Positions 16,522-24,398 of a DNA stretch of 64,000 bases are shown one piece after another. The translations under genes and the position numbers were made by a program. The DNA is taken from the IMG/VR virus record IMGVR_UViG_3300025669_000020, positions 1-64,000 of that record; one strand, 5' to 3'. Origin of the DNA: a virus. How positions within the stretch are numbered: position 1 is the stretch's first letter; each line of letters starts with the position of its first letter. The notes under the pieces were generated by a model. That model was not told the DNA's origin. It made no database searches and was given only the letters and a program-made list of their open reading frames with translations.

Positions 16522-16560
16522 TTTGGAGGCTTCAGGTCAAGGGGCGTTCCTGATCGGTAT

Positions 16561-16575
16561 CGGTGATCTCTCTAT
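16561..16575 (+). promoter_or_regulatory. Candidate late promoter, CGGT-N7-CTAT
   Basis: CGGT-GATCTCT-CTAT in the divergent gap, 46 bases before the peptidase start at 16622. Same element as the five other sites in the window. Confidence 0.6.
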
Positions 16576-16621
16576 CGCCTGGGAGTGGACAGGAGATATT
16601 GCCCTGAGAGAGTGAGAGCCC

Positions 16622-17290
16622 ATGCAGAACCGTAAAGCCAAAGCCGATGTGACCCCCGTGCGACAGCGCACTCAGTTCACGTGCATGAGCACTTCTCTCA
16701 TGCTCTGCCTCCAAGCCAACGGCGTGAAGTGCGACGAGGAAGAGGTGAACAAGGTCATGGGAGCAGCTCCTATGAAGGGGGCAGCGTGGGAGCACGCGCT
16801 CGCCGCAGCCCAGCACTATGGGATGCGGGCGACGTTGACCGTCCCCGCCACGATCCGCCAGCTCAAGGCCTGGACAGACCAGAAGATCCCTATCATGATC
16901 GCCTGGAACCCAGAGGGTCGGGACTGGAGCCATGCCTCAGTGGTCTATGACGTGACTGAGGGGCTCCCCAAGACACTGCCCGCTGCCTGCACGGTCAAGG
17001 GAGAGGGGGATGGTCTGTATGTGTGGGTCGCGGATCCGAACATCCCGAACCCGGACAAGACCACCAGGATCGTCCACGAGGACGCTTTCTATGCAGGGTG
17101 GTACGAGAAGTGGCCAAACTATCTCGTTCGAAGACCAGCGTGTGCTATCGAACCCGAGATCACCAAGGACGGGAGACAGGTCGTAGCTTCACAGAAGCTG
17201 AATGTGGCCCAGCACTCACGCCAGACAGTTACCAGAGACATTCAGCGGGAAGCTATCCGCAAGGTCATGCAGGAGATGCATCATGAGTAG
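16622..17290 (+). CDS. C39-type papain-like cysteine peptidase
   Basis: A 222-residue protein with the arrangement of C39-like peptidases: RQRTQFTCMSTSLML near the N-terminus gives the oxyanion Gln and catalytic Cys (about residue 21), WSHASVVYDV gives the His, and WVADPN supplies the Asp/Asn. There is no signal peptide. It heads a three-gene plus-strand operon that continues with a small basic protein and a large probable virion protein. A role in maturing a virion or in modifying a host protein is an inference. Start ATG 16622 has GAGAG sequences upstream. Confidence 0.8.
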   Translation: MQNRKAKADVTPVRQRTQFTCMSTSLMLCLQANGVKCDEEEVNKVMGAAPMKGAAWEHALAAAQHYGMRATLTVPATIRQLKAWTDQKIPIMIAWNPEGRDWSHASVVYDVTEGLPKTLPAACTVKGEGDGLYVWVADPNIPNPDKTTRIVHEDAFYAGWYEKWPNYLVRRPACAIEPEITKDGRQVVASQKLNVAQHSRQTVTRDIQREAIRKVMQEMHHE

Positions 17291-17513
17291 GCGCAACAGA
17301 ATCGTCGATACCATCAGGATCAAGGACAAGGATAAGCCGAAGCGGCGTGAAGGCCCCGAGGCTGTCACCATGAATCGTCGGCGTTCTGGTCCTCATCACA
17401 ACCGGGATCGGGATGTGGCTACAGGTCGTAATCGCAAGCCCAAGCACAAGAACCGCGACAGGCACATGGCCACCCGGGTAGCGGATCGCTACCTCGACAC
17501 GGACAAGGAGTAA
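17283..17513 (+). CDS. Small highly basic protein (76 aa)
   Basis: A 76-residue protein extremely rich in Arg, Lys, His and Asp (RNRIVDTIRIKDKDKPKRR, then RNRKPKHKNRDRHM), overlapping the peptidase end by 8 bases and lying 4 bases before the next gene. It is probably disordered and could bind nucleic acid or pack with DNA in the capsid. No family is recognisable. Confidence 0.65.
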   Translation: MSRRNRIVDTIRIKDKDKPKRREGPEAVTMNRRRSGPHHNRDRDVATGRNRKPKHKNRDRHMATRVADRYLDTDKE

Positions 17514-17517
17514 CGAA

Positions 17518-19197
17518 ATGCCCTACACCATTCCCCAGATGGAAGCCGAGCTGGCCCAGTACCGGGACGCCAAGTTCCAGAAGGGCATCAAGATGACCGT
17601 GGAACAGGTATCCGCAGTCGTCGGCCCCGAATTCAAGGAGATGAATGAGAACCCTCCCCCCTCCGTGGTCAAGGTACGCGAGGAGATGGAAGGGAAGACC
17701 ACGAAGACTGCATATTTCACCGTCATCATCCCCCCGGTCAAGGGCAAGGACAAGCCCACTAAGTGGCATGGCACCAAGACCCTGCAACGGGGTGCCTTCG
17801 ACACAAAGAGGGAAGCCGATGCGTGGGCAGAGGAACACATCCCCGGTTCCAAATACTCCTTGAAGAAGTTCCCAGGCAAGGTCAATCCTGGCAAGACCGC
17901 TGGGCGTGGGTTCGTCAAGACCAAGAAGTCCAAGCTGCCCAACGTGAACGGCGTCTGGTCCTCTGTAGACCTGGGCTTCCACCCGGACGGCACGACCGAG
18001 ATCACCTTGCACACCCGCAAGAAGACCGACTTCTCGATGAGCACCCACATCAGCCATGACCACGGGCCCGCCGATTTCGACTCCATCATCGCGGACTTGA
18101 AGAAGGGCAAGATGCCCAAGGGCTTCAAGCACAACGAGGGTGCCAAATTCAAGCCTGGCAAGACCGGCTCCGAAGAGGAAGCACGCTTCGAGGAGGGTGT
18201 CCCTGCTGACCCCACCGAGAACATGTCGGAAGAGGAAGCCAAGAAGTGGCGTCTGGAGAACCTCCAGAACCGTGACAACTTCAAGGAATCCTCCGAGTCC
18301 GGGGATGCAGAACAGGAAGCTGAAGGCGCTGAGGACAGGGCTGAGGCTGATGAAGACAAGGCCCAGGCCGAACGTGAAGAGGCTGATGCCGCTCGCACCA
18401 AGGAGTCCGCCATGAGCACGCGCCAGCGTCTGACCTGGAAGGTCGCAGAATCGCAGGTTCCCGTAGGTGACGAGCCCAAGCCCGACGACCCCGAGATCAA
18501 GGGCTTCCAGCCTGGCCACACCACCCCAGAGGGCTTCGAGCCTGGTCACAAGACCGCTGACTCCCAGGTTCCCGTAGGGGATGAGGGTCGTGATGAGACG
18601 GACGTGACCACGGGCTACGAGCCTGGCTCCGATGACCCCGACTGTGACTGCCAGAAGAAGGAAGCAGCCCAGGCTGCTGCTGGCCTCTATGGCTACACCA
18701 AGGCTGTCCAGCGTGACTGTGAAGCCTCCGTCCGCAAGCTCCAGCGTAGGGCCTCAGCCATCGCCAGGAAGGCTTGGCAGAAGGATGAGAAGGTTGCGGC
18801 TTTCCTGACCACCCATGCCAAGCGTGGAAAGTCCCGCTCCGCTCGCATCCTCCTGACAGCCCTCAAGAACATGGGTCCCAAGGTATCCTCCGACAAGACC
18901 GTGACCAAGGAAGCTGCAGTCACCAGCTATGGCATGTACGGGTTCCCTTCCAAGACAGCACGCCTGGGCCTCGCTGCCTGTATGGACGTGAGGGACTTCG
19001 CGGGCACCGTGAGTGCGGATCTGCATCGGCGCAAGGCTTCCCTCTACGAACCCCTCACGGGATTCCTGGGACAGCACACCAAGGCTGCTCGCTGCAACTA
19101 CTCCCGCATGATTCTGGGCACCTACCCGGATGCCAGCATCCGGATCGCCTCCGCTGCCCCGAAGGGAGTGGCAGGATGGATCAGCTGGGAAGACTAG
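17518..19197 (+). CDS. Probable virion protein with repeat linker (559 aa)
   Basis: A 559-residue protein of unknown family. The first 200 residues are a folded, Lys-rich domain. A highly charged Glu/Ala/Asp segment follows (about 215-300), then a linker with two copies of SQVPVGDE and GF-x-PGH units. A C-terminal Ala/Arg/Lys-rich domain (about 375-559) comes last, with segments such as VAAFLTTHAKRGKSRSARIL. This modular Lys/Ala-rich make-up, placement under a late-type promoter and lack of enzyme motifs fit a head or internal virion protein. Its stop overlaps the convergent small gene. Start ATG 17518 follows AAGGAG at 5 nt. Confidence 0.65.
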   Translation: MPYTIPQMEAELAQYRDAKFQKGIKMTVEQVSAVVGPEFKEMNENPPPSVVKVREEMEGKTTKTAYFTVIIPPVKGKDKPTKWHGTKTLQRGAFDTKREADAWAEEHIPGSKYSLKKFPGKVNPGKTAGRGFVKTKKSKLPNVNGVWSSVDLGFHPDGTTEITLHTRKKTDFSMSTHISHDHGPADFDSIIADLKKGKMPKGFKHNEGAKFKPGKTGSEEEARFEEGVPADPTENMSEEEAKKWRLENLQNRDNFKESSESGDAEQEAEGAEDRAEADEDKAQAEREEADAARTKESAMSTRQRLTWKVAESQVPVGDEPKPDDPEIKGFQPGHTTPEGFEPGHKTADSQVPVGDEGRDETDVTTGYEPGSDDPDCDCQKKEAAQAAAGLYGYTKAVQRDCEASVRKLQRRASAIARKAWQKDEKVAAFLTTHAKRGKSRSARILLTALKNMGPKVSSDKTVTKEAAVTSYGMYGFPSKTARLGLAACMDVRDFAGTVSADLHRRKASLYEPLTGFLGQHTKAARCNYSRMILGTYPDASIRIASAAPKGVAGWISWED

Positions 19198-19394
19198 GCG
19201 TCACCCTGCTGCCCAGCCCAGGCCCACAAAGACAGCACCCGCAAGGCGGGTAGCTGCCGGTACATCCGTTCGCCCAGCTCCTCCCCGTAGATGAGGTGCA
19301 TGACGCATCTTGCCCACGCGGAGGCTGCCTGGAGTTCTTGAACCCTCCCGGTGAAGACTGCTTGCTCTTGGCTGTTGGTGTGGTGTCGGATCAT
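19194..19394 (-). CDS. Hypothetical protein (66 aa)
   Basis: A 66-residue protein, helical with a Trp/Ala-rich C-terminus (LSLWAWAGQQ). I start it at ATG 19394, preceded by an AGGGGGCAGGGG sequence, although this lies inside the last codons of nothing else: the upstream gene ends 10 bases away at 19405. It is the last gene of a minus-strand pair. No family is recognisable. Confidence 0.55.
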   Translation of the reverse strand: MIRHHTNSQEQAVFTGRVQELQAASAWARCVMHLIYGEELGERMYRQLPALRVLSLWAWAGQQGDA

Positions 19395-19404
19395 CCCCTG
19401 CCCC

Positions 19405-20238
19405 CTAGGTTGGAGTACAGTCTTTGTGCCGGAGGCCAGCCGTACTCCAGTAGGCCTCCACGCCTGCTGGGATTTTCTCCCCGCAGACAAAACACACACC
19501 CTCATTCTGAACCACGAAGAGCATCTCGCCGGATCCCTTGAGGGTACCAGGATCCGCGTCCTCCATCATAGTCACCAGGTGATCAAGTTCCGGGTCGTTG
19601 ATGGCTGCATCGGGCTCATCATCTGGGTCGCCCACGGGGTCTATGGCTTCCAGATCTTGCGGGTCTACATCCACCATCTCAGCATTGATTTTGTCCTGTT
19701 CATCGAGCAGGACAGCGAGTTGGGCAAGGTAGAAATGAGTCTGATCCCTGCAGGTAGCCCCCAGGGTGCATTCCCAGCAGACATCCTTGTCGGAGTAGTG
19801 CCCCATGCAGCCGTGGCTCTCTATGGCCAGGGCTCGGAGATAGCGATCCTTGTTGTACGTGTCTGCGGCTCCCTGCAAGTGGAAGCAGACCCCTGATTCA
19901 TTTACGGGGGTGGTTGTCTCGGGCTTTTCGAGCAGGGCTTTTGCAGCCATGACACCCTCCGTGGTGAGATACCACCTGCCTCGGGTCTTGGGCACCAATT
20001 CCAGGAGCCCCTCTTCCCGTAGGATTCGGGTAGCAGCCCATCCGATCCAGACATGGAGCCAGGGACGACCTGAGCCCTTCTGGATGCCGTACTGATCCTC
20101 CGTCAACCCCTCCGTCTCCAGGACCACCCTGCACACATCCTTGTAGGACACATCCTTCTCGGGGGTCAGATCACAAAGGTTTCCGAGAGCCCGCAGCGCA
20201 GGCTCCCGGAATGTCTTAGCGGTAGGGCGTTCAACCAT
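19405..20238 (-). CDS. Winged-helix protein with cysteine clusters (277 aa)
   Basis: A 277-residue protein. The first 105 residues form a winged-helix module of the Mrr-N-like kind (FREPALRALGNL, then GRWYLTTEGVMAAKALL), related to two modules of the larger protein at 21515-22906. A cysteine-rich middle (HGCMGHYSDKDVCWECTLG) and a C-terminal pair (VCFVCGEKI, HKDC) suggest two metal sites, separated by a very acidic stretch (about residues 185-225). It is probably a DNA-binding regulator; no catalytic motif is visible. Confidence 0.7.
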   Translation of the reverse strand: MVERPTAKTFREPALRALGNLCDLTPEKDVSYKDVCRVVLETEGLTEDQYGIQKGSGRPWLHVWIGWAATRILREEGLLELVPKTRGRWYLTTEGVMAAKALLEKPETTTPVNESGVCFHLQGAADTYNKDRYLRALAIESHGCMGHYSDKDVCWECTLGATCRDQTHFYLAQLAVLLDEQDKINAEMVDVDPQDLEAIDPVGDPDDEPDAAINDPELDHLVTMMEDADPGTLKGSGEMLFVVQNEGVCFVCGEKIPAGVEAYWSTAGLRHKDCTPT

Positions 20239-20278
20239 ACTCCCCCTTACCCCTTGGGGGCAGGAAAAGCACAGGGGA

Positions 20279-21004
20279 CTACGCGACCTGGCTCATGTCC
20301 ACCGGCACGTCGCTGGCGTTGTCCAGGGCATCCTGACCCAGCCAAGTGCTCGTGGCACCTTCGGCGCGGAGCAGGAACTCACCGTCCCGCTTCAGGATGA
20401 ACTGGCGGAGCTTGCCGATGGGGAGCTGGCTGCGGAGCCAGTTCTTGACCACCACGTCGCCACGGCTGTTGGCGGCGGGGATGGGACCGTTGGGGGCGGG
20501 CTCCAGGCACTTGCGGCCGATGACGAGGCCCTGCAGGTAGATGGTGCCCTTCTCTTCGGCCTTGTCACCGATGTAGACGCGGCAGTTGGGAACACGCTCA
20601 CCGTCCACCACGAGGGGTTCGAACACGTCCGCGGTGGTAGCGCGGCTGGTGCCGGCGGCGGTGCTGTCGAAGCTGTCCTTGAGGTCAGCGAGGGCGATCA
20701 CAACATCGTCCATGGTGAGGTCGGCACCGCTCTTGCCGGTGAGGCCCGCACCGCGCACCTCTTCCAGCACGGTTTCGGGGTCCATCCCCTCCAGCTGGGC
20801 GCGGGAGCGCATGACCAGGGAGCCGTAGTTGAAGCCGAAGTAGAGGACGTAGTGCATGGTGGCGTCGCCGTACAGCTTCTTGGCGGCACCGCGACCCTTG
20901 TTCTTGCCCTTCAGGGTGGTGATGAGGCCGATGAAGCGGCCCTTGGTCATTCCCTGCATGTTGGCGGCGAGGACGGGGGTGGGGGAGGCGTTGGTGGCGG
21001 GCAT
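20279..21004 (-). CDS. Hypothetical protein (241 aa), codon bias of a well-expressed gene
   Basis: A 241-residue protein with an even mixture of helices and strands and no motif I recognise. Codons are strikingly uniform (many GCG, GTG, CTG, GGC and few rare codons) compared with neighbours, as in abundantly made proteins. Its leader shares a 16-base block next to the start codon, and an upstream element, with the gene at 21076-21345. RBS AAGAGG lies 9 nt before the ATG. An abundant DNA-binding or structural role is possible but unsupported. Confidence 0.75.
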   Translation of the reverse strand: MPATNASPTPVLAANMQGMTKGRFIGLITTLKGKNKGRGAAKKLYGDATMHYVLYFGFNYGSLVMRSRAQLEGMDPETVLEEVRGAGLTGKSGADLTMDDVVIALADLKDSFDSTAAGTSRATTADVFEPLVVDGERVPNCRVYIGDKAEEKGTIYLQGLVIGRKCLEPAPNGPIPAANSRGDVVVKNWLRSQLPIGKLRQFILKRDGEFLLRAEGATSTWLGQDALDNASDVPVDMSQVA

Positions 21005-21074
21005 GGTCTGGTTCCTCTTGGGGAGTGGGGGTCTTCGGTCATTTCTACTACGCAGGAGTCCTCGGGACTGAACC
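21005..21074 (-). promoter_or_regulatory. Leader copy A: putative promoter plus RBS shared with copy B
   Basis: On the minus strand the leader reads TTCAGT, 16 bases ending CTGCG, TAGTAG, then later CCCCAAGAGGAACCAG and the ATG. The same blocks appear in the leader at 21346-21402. TTCAGT-16-TAGTAG has promoter-like spacing and AAGAGG is the ribosome binding site. Confidence 0.45.
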
Positions 21075-21075
21075 T

Positions 21076-21345
21076 CTAATCATCGATGCGGACGCCGATT
21101 TCTGCCATCAGGGTTTCGAACCAGGAGCCGAACATGACATCCTTGGGCCAGCCGGTCATGTCGATGCTGGCGTACTGACCCTTGGTCTCGAAAGACCTGT
21201 TGGCCTCATGGACATCGAGTGTCATGCCAACCTGTTCCCCAGCCTTGATCGCGAAAGCGTGGGCAGCCTTTTCGGCGTCGGGGCCCTCGAAGACGCGGAG
21301 GTCAAAGAAGTGGCCGGTGAAGGTTTCGTTGTTGGGGCGGGGCAT
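21076..21345 (-). CDS. Hypothetical protein (89 aa)
   Basis: An 89-residue acidic alpha/beta protein (TGHFFDLRVFEGPDAEKAAHAF and a C-terminal SWFETLMAEIGVRIDD). I recognise no family. It starts at ATG 21345 behind a leader almost identical in key blocks to that of the next gene, implying joint regulation and a duplicated control region. A longer in-frame reading to 21804 runs through the antisense of the upstream gene and is not supported. Confidence 0.7.
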   Translation of the reverse strand: MPRPNNETFTGHFFDLRVFEGPDAEKAAHAFAIKAGEQVGMTLDVHEANRSFETKGQYASIDMTGWPKDVMFGSWFETLMAEIGVRIDD

Positions 21346-21402
21346 GCTCTGGTTCCTCTTGGGGTCATCCCTACTACGCAGAGACCCCCAGAACTGAACA
21401 TG
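21346..21402 (-). promoter_or_regulatory. Leader copy B: putative promoter plus RBS
   Basis: Contains TTCAGT, 16 bases, TAGTAG, then CCCCAAGAGGAACCAG before ATG 21345, matching leader copy A at 21005-21074. Copy A has an extra 14 bases between the two conserved blocks. Confidence 0.45.
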
Positions 21403-21435
21403 ATTTCGCATCTTCTTCGAGCACAGAAGCTTTGG

Positions 21436-21473
21436 CGCTGCCCGCCAGGCCCTTGCGGGTCTAGGAGGCAGCG
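21436..21473. repeat. Nested inverted repeat between minus-strand genes
   Basis: CGCTG pairs with CAGCG at the ends, and CCCGC pairs with GCGGG inside around a 9-base loop, with a 9-base bulge on one side. It lies 42 bases past the stop of the 463-residue gene, so it may be a transcript 3'-end structure. No T run follows, so an intrinsic terminator is not certain. Confidence 0.4.
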
Positions 21474-21514
21474 TGGGGTTGCCGGTAAGGGCAGCTTCAG
21501 TCTGTGAGGGCCTG

Positions 21515-22906
21515 CTACTCGAAAAAGATTGCCGGGATTTCTTTGAGTTCGCCTTCCTGCTGTGCTTTCTGTAGAACGCCACGGATGGTTGCGACCAGGG
21601 ACGCTGCCCTGTTCCGGCTGACACCCTCGATACGAGCGATGTCGTTGATGTCGGAGCCTTCCAGCATGTAGGCGCGGGCCAGCCGCACATACCGCTCGGG
21701 GGCTCCCTGCTTGTGCCGCCTGATGACCTTCTCGATGACGCTGAACCCGTAGCTCCGGGAAAGCCTCTCGCTGATCTCATCTTCGAGATCGCCACCGCAG
21801 ACATCCATCAGGGGTGCCTTCTGCCCAATACCCGAAACGATGGTGCTCTCACGCCCTTCGCTGTTCGTCTGCAGGAAGATGGGGTCCAGATCGCTTGAGT
21901 GCATGGTGTCGGCCAGCAGATCCTGGGGCCCACCCTCAGACATGCTCTGGAGGTGCCGACGATCACGTTCGGTGAGAGCACCCTTGAAGGAGCGGGTGTG
22001 GGCATCTCTGCCCTCGTTGCGGAACTGGGAGCATGCCTGGCGGGCTGCCCAGCGGCAGAGCTGGCTCACACAGGGGTGCTTCCCAGCCTTGATGCGAGGA
22101 CGCAGGCCATCTCGGCTCATCAGGCTGGTCAGGTAGTTGTTGACCAGATCCAGAATCTCGTTGAAGTCCCGGCTGCGGGGGAACTTGGCAGACAGGTGCC
22201 GCTCCATCTTCGGGTAGAATTCGGGGAGCACACTATTGAGCCAGAACGTCGTGACGTTCCACTCGGAATAGTCCGCACGGATGCCCAGGGCCTTCTCCAC
22301 ACCAGAGGGGGTCAGAACCCACAGGCCCTTCTTCTGCTGCACGAGCCCAGCACTCACCAGGACAGGCAGCGCCTTCTCCACCAGAGCCAGAGCGTCCTTC
22401 CTGTGGATGCTGTTATCCATCAGGGGCACGATGCGGTATCCCCACATCTTCAGGGGGACACCCTTGGTCTTGTACAGGTTGGCTTCAGCCAGGGCGTGCA
22501 GGATGGGGTTCGTGAGGGTTCCCATGTCGAGGTCTGCCTGACGGAGAGACAGGGCAGATTCGACCCCCGCTTCTGTGAGAGTCCAGAACCCCCTGCTCGT
22601 TCCGGGTGCTCCCTTGATGCGAGCAGCCATTCCCTTTGCCTGCAGGTGGATGAAGGCGCGGCGGATACGGTGGTAGACACCAGCCTTGTACACCTTCTTT
22701 CCAGCGGCATTGAATTTGAAGCCCTCCATCTCCCAGGGGCAGTTGTCAGGGTCGATGCCTGATGCCATCAGTGTGGGGTGGTACTGTGACCGAGGGGTCA
22801 GCGGAACACCAGCGGTGTGCTTTGTGCTTTCTCCGAGGGTACGAAGAAGGGGGTTGTAGAATACCTGGGGCGCAGGGCCCTTGTAGGAAGCGTCTTTCCG
22901 GGGCAT
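21515..22906 (-). CDS. Sigma-like regulator with two winged-helix modules (463 aa)
   Basis: A 463-residue protein. Two tandem winged-helix modules occupy about residues 15-120 and 128-212 (each ending in a W-x-LT-x-x-GVE-x-AL pattern). The middle (about 245-310) resembles a sigma region 2-like helical block with RWAARQACSQFRNEG. The C-terminus (about 405-445) carries a region 4-like helix-turn-helix, RLARAYMLEGSDINDIARIE then GVSRNRAASLVATI. The combination suggests a phage transcription factor. A host-type TTGACA promoter upstream indicates early expression. The region 4 call is moderate; the family is not one I know by name. Confidence 0.65.
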   Translation of the reverse strand: MPRKDASYKGPAPQVFYNPLLRTLGESTKHTAGVPLTPRSQYHPTLMASGIDPDNCPWEMEGFKFNAAGKKVYKAGVYHRIRRAFIHLQAKGMAARIKGAPGTSRGFWTLTEAGVESALSLRQADLDMGTLTNPILHALAEANLYKTKGVPLKMWGYRIVPLMDNSIHRKDALALVEKALPVLVSAGLVQQKKGLWVLTPSGVEKALGIRADYSEWNVTTFWLNSVLPEFYPKMERHLSAKFPRSRDFNEILDLVNNYLTSLMSRDGLRPRIKAGKHPCVSQLCRWAARQACSQFRNEGRDAHTRSFKGALTERDRRHLQSMSEGGPQDLLADTMHSSDLDPIFLQTNSEGRESTIVSGIGQKAPLMDVCGGDLEDEISERLSRSYGFSVIEKVIRRHKQGAPERYVRLARAYMLEGSDINDIARIEGVSRNRAASLVATIRGVLQKAQQEGELKEIPAIFFE

Positions 22907-23003
22907 TCAGTCTCCGTCGCATGGCAGGAAACCAGGCGTTGGGGTCAGGGGAGGGTGAATCACGACAGGGACAAGTAAGGTCAGGACGTGACTTCCCAGC
23001 CAG

Positions 23004-23030
23004 AGTATAGGAGGGGGGCGTACCTGTCAA
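23004..23030 (-). promoter_or_regulatory. Sigma-70-type promoter for the winged-helix/sigma-like gene
   Basis: On the minus strand: consensus TTGACA (complement of 23025-23030), 15 bases, TATACT (complement of 23004-23009), about 98 bases before the start at 22906. The spacer is two bases short of ideal. Confidence 0.6.
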
Positions 23031-23037
23031 GAGCCCA

Positions 23038-23063
23038 TTCGGGACTTTCTACAACTTCCCGAA
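23038..23063. promoter_or_regulatory. Inverted repeat TTCGGGA-N12-TCCCGAA, candidate operator
   Basis: A perfect 7-bp inverted repeat immediately upstream of the TTGACA promoter and 53 bases upstream of the divergent late-type promoter at 23116. Position between two divergent promoters fits a dimeric regulator binding site. Confidence 0.45.
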
Positions 23064-23115
23064 AAAGGGCGTTAACGGCACACAACAGAGAGCCCCCAGG
23101 GGTGCCTCGCGGTTT

Positions 23116-23130
23116 CGGTTATCCTTCTAT
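23116..23130 (+). promoter_or_regulatory. Candidate late promoter, CGGT-N7-CTAT
   Basis: CGGT-TATCCTT-CTAT, 40 bases before the sigma factor start at 23171. All 15 bases are identical to the site at 49402-49416 upstream of the virion genes. Confidence 0.65.
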
Positions 23131-23170
23131 CTCTTCGGGGGGGTGTACCCACCAGGGATAGAGGAAGATC

Positions 23171-24100
23171 ATGCTTCACCGTGTAGCCACCCGTTGGATT
23201 CTGAAGACCGGCTCTATGGAAACGATGTTCGATGCTGTCATCAGGGCACGCATCTTGGAGCTTGTAGCAGGCGTTACGAAGAACACCTGGACAAGGAACC
23301 CCAAGTATGGGCTCCCTGCAGCTGCGAAGTATTTCCGAGAGAACTACGAGGTCGAGCTGGACGATTCCTGGCTGGAGACCAACAGCCAGAATCTCTACAA
23401 GGCCATGTGGCACAAGGCCCGTTCCATTACGGGTAACGACATCGATGCTGAAGATGTCATCCAGAATGTGATCGGAGAGATCTCCACCAAGACAGGGGCT
23501 TTCCACTATCTGGCTGGCAGGTTCGGAGATACGGTCCGGGAAACAGGGAAGGGTCTGGGAGCCTTTCGATCTCACCTCATCAATCATGTTCGCCAGAAGG
23601 CTATTGATGTGAAGAGGTTGAGCACCCGTGAAGATGCGTACCGGCAGAGGGTGGCTCCCATCAAGACCAACGTGACCCCAGGACAGGTCACCGAAGGTGT
23701 CCCCCATGATGTCACCTCTCTTCGGATGGATGACTCGGGAACCAGCCTCCACATGACCCTCACCCGCTCTCCCAACGGCAGGAAATTCTGGAACCGGCTT
23801 CTGGACAAGCTGAAGACAAAGTTCAGGCAGCCTCACTATGTGGAAATCTTCCAGAAGCGGATCGAACTGGGCAAGAGGGGCATCTCCAACAAGCAGCTCG
23901 CACAGGAGTACAACATCTCAGGAACTGCTGTAGGTGCCATCCTTCGTAAGGTCGGGGTAGCAGCCACCGAGATCGTTGAGAAGGATCCTGTACTGAGGGC
24001 CTTCGCTGACAAGCTCCTGATCGGAGAGACCCTAGGACTCGGTGGTTCCCATACCCGACTGTCCTCCGAGAGGGTGGCTACCAAGTTCCTCTCCCAGTGA
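23171..24100 (+). CDS. Phage sigma-70-family factor
   Basis: A 309-residue protein resembling sigma-70 family factors. Region 2 is recognisable at about residues 73-155: LYKAMWHKARSITGN, DIDAEDVIQNVIGEIS (the DAED-x-x-Q signature), then GAFRSHLINHVRQKAIDVKR. A region 4-like helix-turn-helix follows at about 235-265 (SNKQLAQEYNISGTAVGAIL). It presumably redirects host RNA polymerase to phage promoters. The gene is preceded by the late-type element CGGT-N7-CTAT, which would make it self-activating if this factor reads that element. RBS AGAGGAAG precedes the ATG. Its stop codon lies in the first palindrome of the dyad cluster. Confidence 0.8.
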   Translation: MLHRVATRWILKTGSMETMFDAVIRARILELVAGVTKNTWTRNPKYGLPAAAKYFRENYEVELDDSWLETNSQNLYKAMWHKARSITGNDIDAEDVIQNVIGEISTKTGAFHYLAGRFGDTVRETGKGLGAFRSHLINHVRQKAIDVKRLSTREDAYRQRVAPIKTNVTPGQVTEGVPHDVTSLRMDDSGTSLHMTLTRSPNGRKFWNRLLDKLKTKFRQPHYVEIFQKRIELGKRGISNKQLAQEYNISGTAVGAILRKVGVAATEIVEKDPVLRAFADKLLIGETLGLGGSHTRLSSERVATKFLSQ

Positions 24101-24337
24101 TCCCTCTAAGGGATCACCCAGGTATAGAGGCTCCGTGATCCCTCTAAGGGATCACCGGGCTTCCCCTGCAGGGATGTGGATTCTGAAGAGGGACTCAGAT
24201 CAAGATTCCTGTTCCTGCTATAGCAGACAGGGGAGTCCCGTGATCCCTCTGAGGGATCAGAGGCCATATTCCCAACCTTCTAAGTCCCCTTTCAAGGGGG
24301 GGGTCACTTTCTCTCCGTGATCCCTTAGAGGGATCAC
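24097..24337. repeat. Four copies of a 21-bp palindrome
   Basis: Arms GTGATCCCT and AGGGATCAC enclose three bases (CTA, or TAG in the inverted copy). Copies lie at 24097-24117, 24135-24155, 24240-24260 (CTG centre, last base changed) and 24317-24337. Start-to-start spacings are 38, 105 and 77 bases. Copies 1, 2 and 4 are perfect over 9-bp arms. They form either protein-binding sites or strong hairpins. Confidence 0.95.
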
Positions 24338-24398
24338 CGGGAACGGGGATCGGTTGACTAGGGTATCCTCTCGGAGTAGAACACGGCAGAGGGTCTGA
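24101..24398. other. Dyad-rich intergenic segment, candidate replication origin or control region
   Basis: About 300 bases without a gene. Besides the four 21-bp palindromes it holds a nested dyad (GGGACTC 24190 with GAGTCCC 24239, CCTGT with ACAGG, and CTGCTATAGCAG at 24215-24226) and the hairpin CCCCTTTCAAGGGG at 24286-24299. It ends in a sigma-70-type promoter ahead of a winged-helix protein. Iterated dyads next to a DNA-binding protein and the clamp-loader genes are what a replication origin looks like. Multiple operators for a regulator are the alternative. Confidence 0.5.
24354..24382 (+). promoter_or_regulatory. Sigma-70-type promoter of putative initiator gene
   Basis: TTGACT, 17 bases, TAGAAC, ending 16 bases before the ATG at 24399. 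It starts 16 bases after the last palindrome, so a protein bound there could control it. Confidence 0.6.

Noticed and set aside
24097-24337. Repeated palindromes as a CRISPR array
   Set aside because: Spacing is irregular (38, 105, 77), one copy is inverted, there are only four copies and no cas genes; the Cas4-like protein at 40969 is a phage recombination nuclease by context.
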